A DNA stretch of 8,163 nt from Nitrospirota bacterium. GTDB taxonomy: Bacteria > Nitrospirota > Nitrospiria > Nitrospirales > UBA8639. This document shows, in pieces, positions 5,643 to 8,163 of this stretch. Where the stretch lies: contig CP070743.1 in assembly GCA_020348185.1 (NCBI GenBank), positions 1,741,176 to 1,749,338 on the forward strand, written 5' to 3'. Position 1 is the first letter of the stretch. The number at the start of each line of letters is the position of its first letter. The notes under the pieces are model-generated. The model searched no databases and was not told the DNA's origin. It was given only the letters and a program-made list of their open reading frames with translations. Both the position numbers and the translations under genes were made by a program.

Positions 5643-6767
5643 CTACGACAGAATAACCAAATTATCCCTGTGAATCACTTCTTCATATTCCTGTTGGCCA
5701 GTCATTTTTAGGACTTCGCTGGTTTTTTGTCCTTTAATGTATCGAAGCGTGTGCGAAGAATAATTGACGAGGCCTTTTCCGAATTCTTCCCCGTGTTGAT
5801 CAGCGCAGATGACGGAATCGCCAGGTTGGAACTCGCCTTTCACCTCGAGGATTCCTGAGGGGAGAAGACTTTTTCCCCGATGTTGCAGGGCCTGAACGGC
5901 TCCGTCGTCCAGGATAAGGTGGCCTTTAGGCCGCAAGGTAAACGCAATCCACTGCTTCCGGCTTTGCAGACGTCGATAGTTGGGCATGAAATAGGTGCCG
6001 GAAGGTTCACCGTTCAACACACAAGGGAGCAGGCCTGGGGTTTCCCCATTGATAATTAAGGTTGACACGCCGAATTGAGCAGCCTGTTTCGCGGCTTGAA
6101 CTTTTGTGATCATGCCGCCGGTGCTTTCTTCGGTCCTTGATGTTCCCGCCCGTTGCTCAATGTCTTTGGTGATTTCTTTCACGACCGGAATGAGTGTGGC
6201 GGAAGGGTCTTGTCGAGGATCAGCCGTGTAGAGGCCGGCAACATCCGAGAGGATGACCAGGAGATCAGCATCGACCACATGGGCAACCTGGGCCGCAAGG
6301 GTATCATTATCCCCGAATTGAATCTCATCGACGGAGACCGTGTCATTCTCGTTGATAATAGGAATCACCCCGAAGCGGATAAGAGAGGTGAGGGTATGGC
6401 GTGCATTCAAAAATCTTTTTCGGTCGGCCAGATCTTGATGGGTCAGGAGGATCTGGGCGACCTTGAATCCGAGTTCCTCAAAAGATTTTTCGTAAGCCCG
6501 CATCAGTCGGCTTTGCCCTACGGCCGCCGCGGCTTGTTTTAAGGGAAGCGCGTGAGGATAGGTTTTCAACTCCAATTGATCAATTCCGGAAACAATAGCT
6601 CCTGAAGTAACCACCACCACCTCTCGATTCTCGGCTTGGACGGCCGTCAAATCTTTGGTTAAGGAACTGATGTGGTCGAGTCGAAGTCCTTCTCCCCGAG
6701 AGGTGACCAGGCTACTCCCGATTTTCACGACCAGACGTTTGGTGCGAGTCAGCAATTGGTCTTGCAT
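5643..6767 (-). CDS. proB: Glutamate 5-kinase with C-terminal PUA domain
   Basis: A 374-residue cytosolic enzyme that phosphorylates L-glutamate with ATP, the first and usually proline-inhibited step of proline synthesis. The amino-acid kinase domain covers about residues 8-260: V-V-K-I-G-S-S-L-V (13-21) is the phosphate loop, V-V-T-S-G-A-I (52-58) follows, N-E-N-D-T-V-S (139-145) and F-G-D-N-D-T-L-A (151-158) line the glutamate and nucleotide sites, and S-T-G-G-M-I-T-K-V-Q-A-A (215-226) is the conserved lysine loop. The PUA domain (about 278-360) contains P-K-G-H-L-I-L-D-D-G-A and G-K-S-L-L-P-S-G. Domain order and length match E. coli ProB. The ATG at 6767 lies inside the last codons of obgE (19-nt overlap), with AAGG about 11 bases upstream, suggesting coupling. 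The partner gene proA does not follow; a 159-bp gap with the inverted repeat does. Confidence 0.97.
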   Translation of the reverse strand: MQDQLLTRTKRLVVKIGSSLVTSRGEGLRLDHISSLTKDLTAVQAENREVVVVTSGAIVSGIDQLELKTYPHALPLKQAAAAVGQSRLMRAYEKSFEELGFKVAQILLTHQDLADRKRFLNARHTLTSLIRFGVIPIINENDTVSVDEIQFGDNDTLAAQVAHVVDADLLVILSDVAGLYTADPRQDPSATLIPVVKEITKDIEQRAGTSRTEESTGGMITKVQAAKQAAQFGVSTLIINGETPGLLPCVLNGEPSGTYFMPNYRRLQSRKQWIAFTLRPKGHLILDDGAVQALQHRGKSLLPSGILEVKGEFQPGDSVICADQHGEEFGKGLVNYSSHTLRYIKGQKTSEVLKMTGQQEYEEVIHRDNLVILS

Positions 6768-7771
6768 GTCTGTTTGGCCTTAATCACCTGCTGCCCTAGA
6801 AAAGATAGGAGATCTGAAAGTCCTTCTCTTGTGACCGCCGATATGGGAAAACACGGCCAGCGATGCTGCTCGCAATACTCTTGAAGTTTCATAAGATTCT
6901 CTCCCTGGCCTTGACTATCAACTTTCGTCGCCACCACAGCAAAGGGTCGTTGAAGCAGGGATGAATCATACGTTTCCAGTTCCTTCCTCAAAATCAAGAA
7001 ACTGGACACGGGATCTTCCTGGATCCATTCCGAGATGTCGATCAGAAACAGCAGAAACGCCGTACGGTGAATGTGTCGAAGAAATTGAAACCCAAGCCCT
7101 TTCCCCTCGTTAGCTCCCTCGATAAGTCCTGGAATGTCAGCGACCACAAAACTGTCATCATCTTCCGACTTGACGACTCCCAGATTAGGCCGAAGGGTGG
7201 TAAACGGGTAACTGGCGATTTCCGGACGTGCAGAAGAAATCGATGAAATCAGGGTAGACTTTCCTGCATTGGGAAATCCTACTAATCCGACATCAGCTAG
7301 GAGCTTGAGTTCCAGGATGAGCCAGCGTTCCTCTCCGGGCTTGCCTGTTTCAAACTGCTGCGGTGTCCGGTTGGTCGGTGTGGCAAAGTGGGAATTTCCT
7401 CGACCTCCTCGGCCCCCAGCTGCAACCACAATCCTTTGTCCATCAGATGTCAAATCGCCGATAAGGGTCTGAGTAAATTCGTCCTTTATCAGAGTTCCTA
7501 TGGGGACCGGAATGACAACATCTTCTCCTGTTCGGCCATGTTTATTCTGTCCATCCCCATGGTGTCCGGATTCCGCTTCATAATGTCGTTTATAGCGGAA
7601 ATCCAGAAGGGTAGACACTCTGGTTGAAGCCGTGAAGACGACATCACCACCGTCCCCGCCATCGCCGCCATCGGGACCGCCTCGGGGAACGTATTTTTCC
7701 CGTCGAAATCTACATACTCCGTTCCCGCCGGAGCCAGCTTTGACAAAAATGCGAGCTTGATCAACAAACAT
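6749..7771 (-). CDS. obgE: GTPase Obg/CgtA, ribosome-associated
   Basis: A 340-residue essential-type GTPase that acts in late assembly of the 50S subunit and in stress control. The glycine-rich Obg fold fills residues 1-158 (for example G-G-P-D-G-G-D-G-G-D-G-G-D at 31-43). The G domain follows: G1 G-F-P-N-A-G-K-S-T (165-173), G2 Y-P-F-T-T (188-192), G3 D-I-P-G (212-215) and G5 S-A-V (311-313). The G4 motif is T-K-V-D (282-285) instead of N-K-x-D; T-K-x-D is used by some other GTPases such as Rho and EngB, so guanine binding is probably kept. The protein ends soon after the G domain, with neither the acidic tail of E. coli ObgE nor the OCT domain of Gram-positive Obg. GAGAG lies about eight bases before the ATG at 7771. 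rpmA lies upstream, the standard arrangement, but 204 bp away. Confidence 0.97.
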   Translation of the reverse strand: MFVDQARIFVKAGSGGNGVCRFRREKYVPRGGPDGGDGGDGGDVVFTASTRVSTLLDFRYKRHYEAESGHHGDGQNKHGRTGEDVVIPVPIGTLIKDEFTQTLIGDLTSDGQRIVVAAGGRGGRGNSHFATPTNRTPQQFETGKPGEERWLILELKLLADVGLVGFPNAGKSTLISSISSARPEIASYPFTTLRPNLGVVKSEDDDSFVVADIPGLIEGANEGKGLGFQFLRHIHRTAFLLFLIDISEWIQEDPVSSFLILRKELETYDSSLLQRPFAVVATKVDSQGQGENLMKLQEYCEQHRWPCFPISAVTREGLSDLLSFLGQQVIKAKQTCKTNC

Positions 7772-7975
7772 GAATTCTCTCGTTTACTAACGATCCCGAT
7801 ATATTTTAAGAATTTATTGTTAGGTAATATATATTAAGTCCATACCATTGAGTCTCACGTCTCAAGTTAACAGGACAGAACCTCCGGACTCGAAACCCGA
7901 AACTATTCCTTTACCTTACTGGAACCGGAAGGAGTTGGCTAGTTCAAAGGAGGTGGAAGGGGAGAGAAAGGTTTT
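7772..7975 (-). promoter_or_regulatory. rpmA-obgE intergenic region with AT-rich obgE leader
   Basis: This 204-bp gap is long for two genes that are often co-transcribed closely. The obgE-proximal part (7797-7840) is strongly AT-rich and contains the perfect 12-bp palindrome TAATATATATTA at 7825-7836. A TATATT hexamer on the minus strand (7831-7826) could be a -10 box, but I found no matching -35. The middle holds the 7-bp repeat locus at 7847-7903. The rpmA-proximal part (7905-7975) shows only a weak CCTCCGG/CCGGAAGG pairing and no U-tailed terminator. A separate obgE promoter is plausible, not shown. Confidence 0.35.
7847..7903 (-). repeat. 7-bp tandem repeat tracts, locus 4 (both unit types)
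   Basis: Reading the minus strand, GTTTCGG (7903-7897), GTTTCGA (7896-7890) and the degenerate GTCCGGA (7889-7883) follow one another in 7-bp register. After a 15-base spacer come ACTTGAG (7867-7861), ACGTGAG (7860-7854) and the weaker ACTCAAT (7853-7847). The second group resembles the ATTTGAG units of locus 1 and the first matches locus 3, so this locus links the two variants. It lies in the rpmA-obgE gap, 73 bases or more after the rpmA stop. Confidence 0.6.
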
Positions 7976-8163
7976 TCAGGAATTTGGGTGCACACTGACT
8001 CTACGACGTTTGGTGGGGCCTTCAAACTTCACGATGCCTGTCACTTTGGCAAACAGGGTATAATCCTTGCCAAGACCAACGTTCATTCCGGGATGAAATT
8101 TGGTCCCTCGTTGTCGAACGATTATGCTGCCGGAGTTGACCGATTGACCTGAAAAAGCCTTGA
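7976..8163 (-). CDS. rpmA: 50S ribosomal protein L27, C-terminal part
   Basis: Sixty-one codons plus two bases of an earlier codon are present; the gene's start lies beyond the right edge. The stop is TGA at 7978-7976. The peptide contains V-N-S-G-S-I-I-V-R-Q-R-G-T-K-F-H-P-G, then N-V-G-L-G-K-D-Y-T-L-F-A, the diagnostic core of bacterial L27, and ends in R-R-R-V-S-V-H-P-N-S. L27 is usually about 85 residues, so roughly 25 N-terminal residues are missing, including the tail that reaches the peptidyl-transferase centre. The order rpmA then obgE is among the most conserved in bacteria, and rplU would be expected just outside the window. Confidence 0.95.
   Translation of the reverse strand, partial: KAFSGQSVNSGSIIVRQRGTKFHPGMNVGLGKDYTLFAKVTGIVKFEGPTKRRRVSVHPNS

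Noticed and set aside
6153..6542. 129-residue plus-strand frame inside proB
   Set aside because: Antisense shadow of conserved kinase-domain codons.
7848..8063. 71-residue plus-strand frame over repeat locus 4 and rpmA
   Set aside because: It is antisense to ribosomal protein L27 and begins in repeat sequence.

Overview
The window looks like a chromosomal housekeeping region of a Gram-negative-type bacterium of roughly 50% GC. Gene order (rpmA, obgE, proB, nadD, rsfS), the class 1A-type PyrD tail and the style of the intergenic repeats suggest the Nitrospirota, probably a Nitrospira-like organism. That assignment is inference; no marker gene settles it.

Layout. The left edge (1-183, +) holds the 3' end of pyrD (dihydroorotate dehydrogenase). 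It converges on a 92-residue stand-alone LuxR/GerE DNA-binding protein (277-555, -). A 79-bp divergent gap separates that gene from an 858-residue, two-FtsX-domain ABC permease (635-3211, +) that has no ATPase gene in the window. The permease converges on bioB. From 3306 to the right edge everything is on the minus strand and reads, in transcription order, rpmA (3' part only), obgE, proB, nadD, rsfS, bioB. The overlaps obgE/proB and nadD/rsfS suggest tight coupling. The proB-nadD and rpmA-obgE gaps are large for such a cluster.

Functions. rpmA (ribosomal protein L27), obgE (ribosome-associated GTPase) and rsfS (50S silencing factor) serve ribosome assembly and control. proB starts proline synthesis, nadD makes the NAD precursor NaAD, and bioB makes biotin. 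The usual ProB partner, proA, is missing from the place it commonly holds between proB and nadD.

The least ordinary content is intergenic. Four of the six gaps carry tracts of an imperfect 7-bp tandem repeat (consensus about GTTTCGR, with an ATTTGAG-like variant). All four adjoin gene 3' ends; none is in coding sequence or in the divergent promoter gap. In the proB-nadD gap the tracts are inverted and form a 30-bp stem that ends 14 nt before the nadD start. All five of its mismatches become G-U pairs only in the RNA strand transcribed from this operon. At the two convergent gaps the tract is followed by a C/G-rich palindrome, one of which also matches a four-run G-quadruplex pattern. I saw no CRISPR array, tRNA, rRNA, insertion sequence or phage gene.
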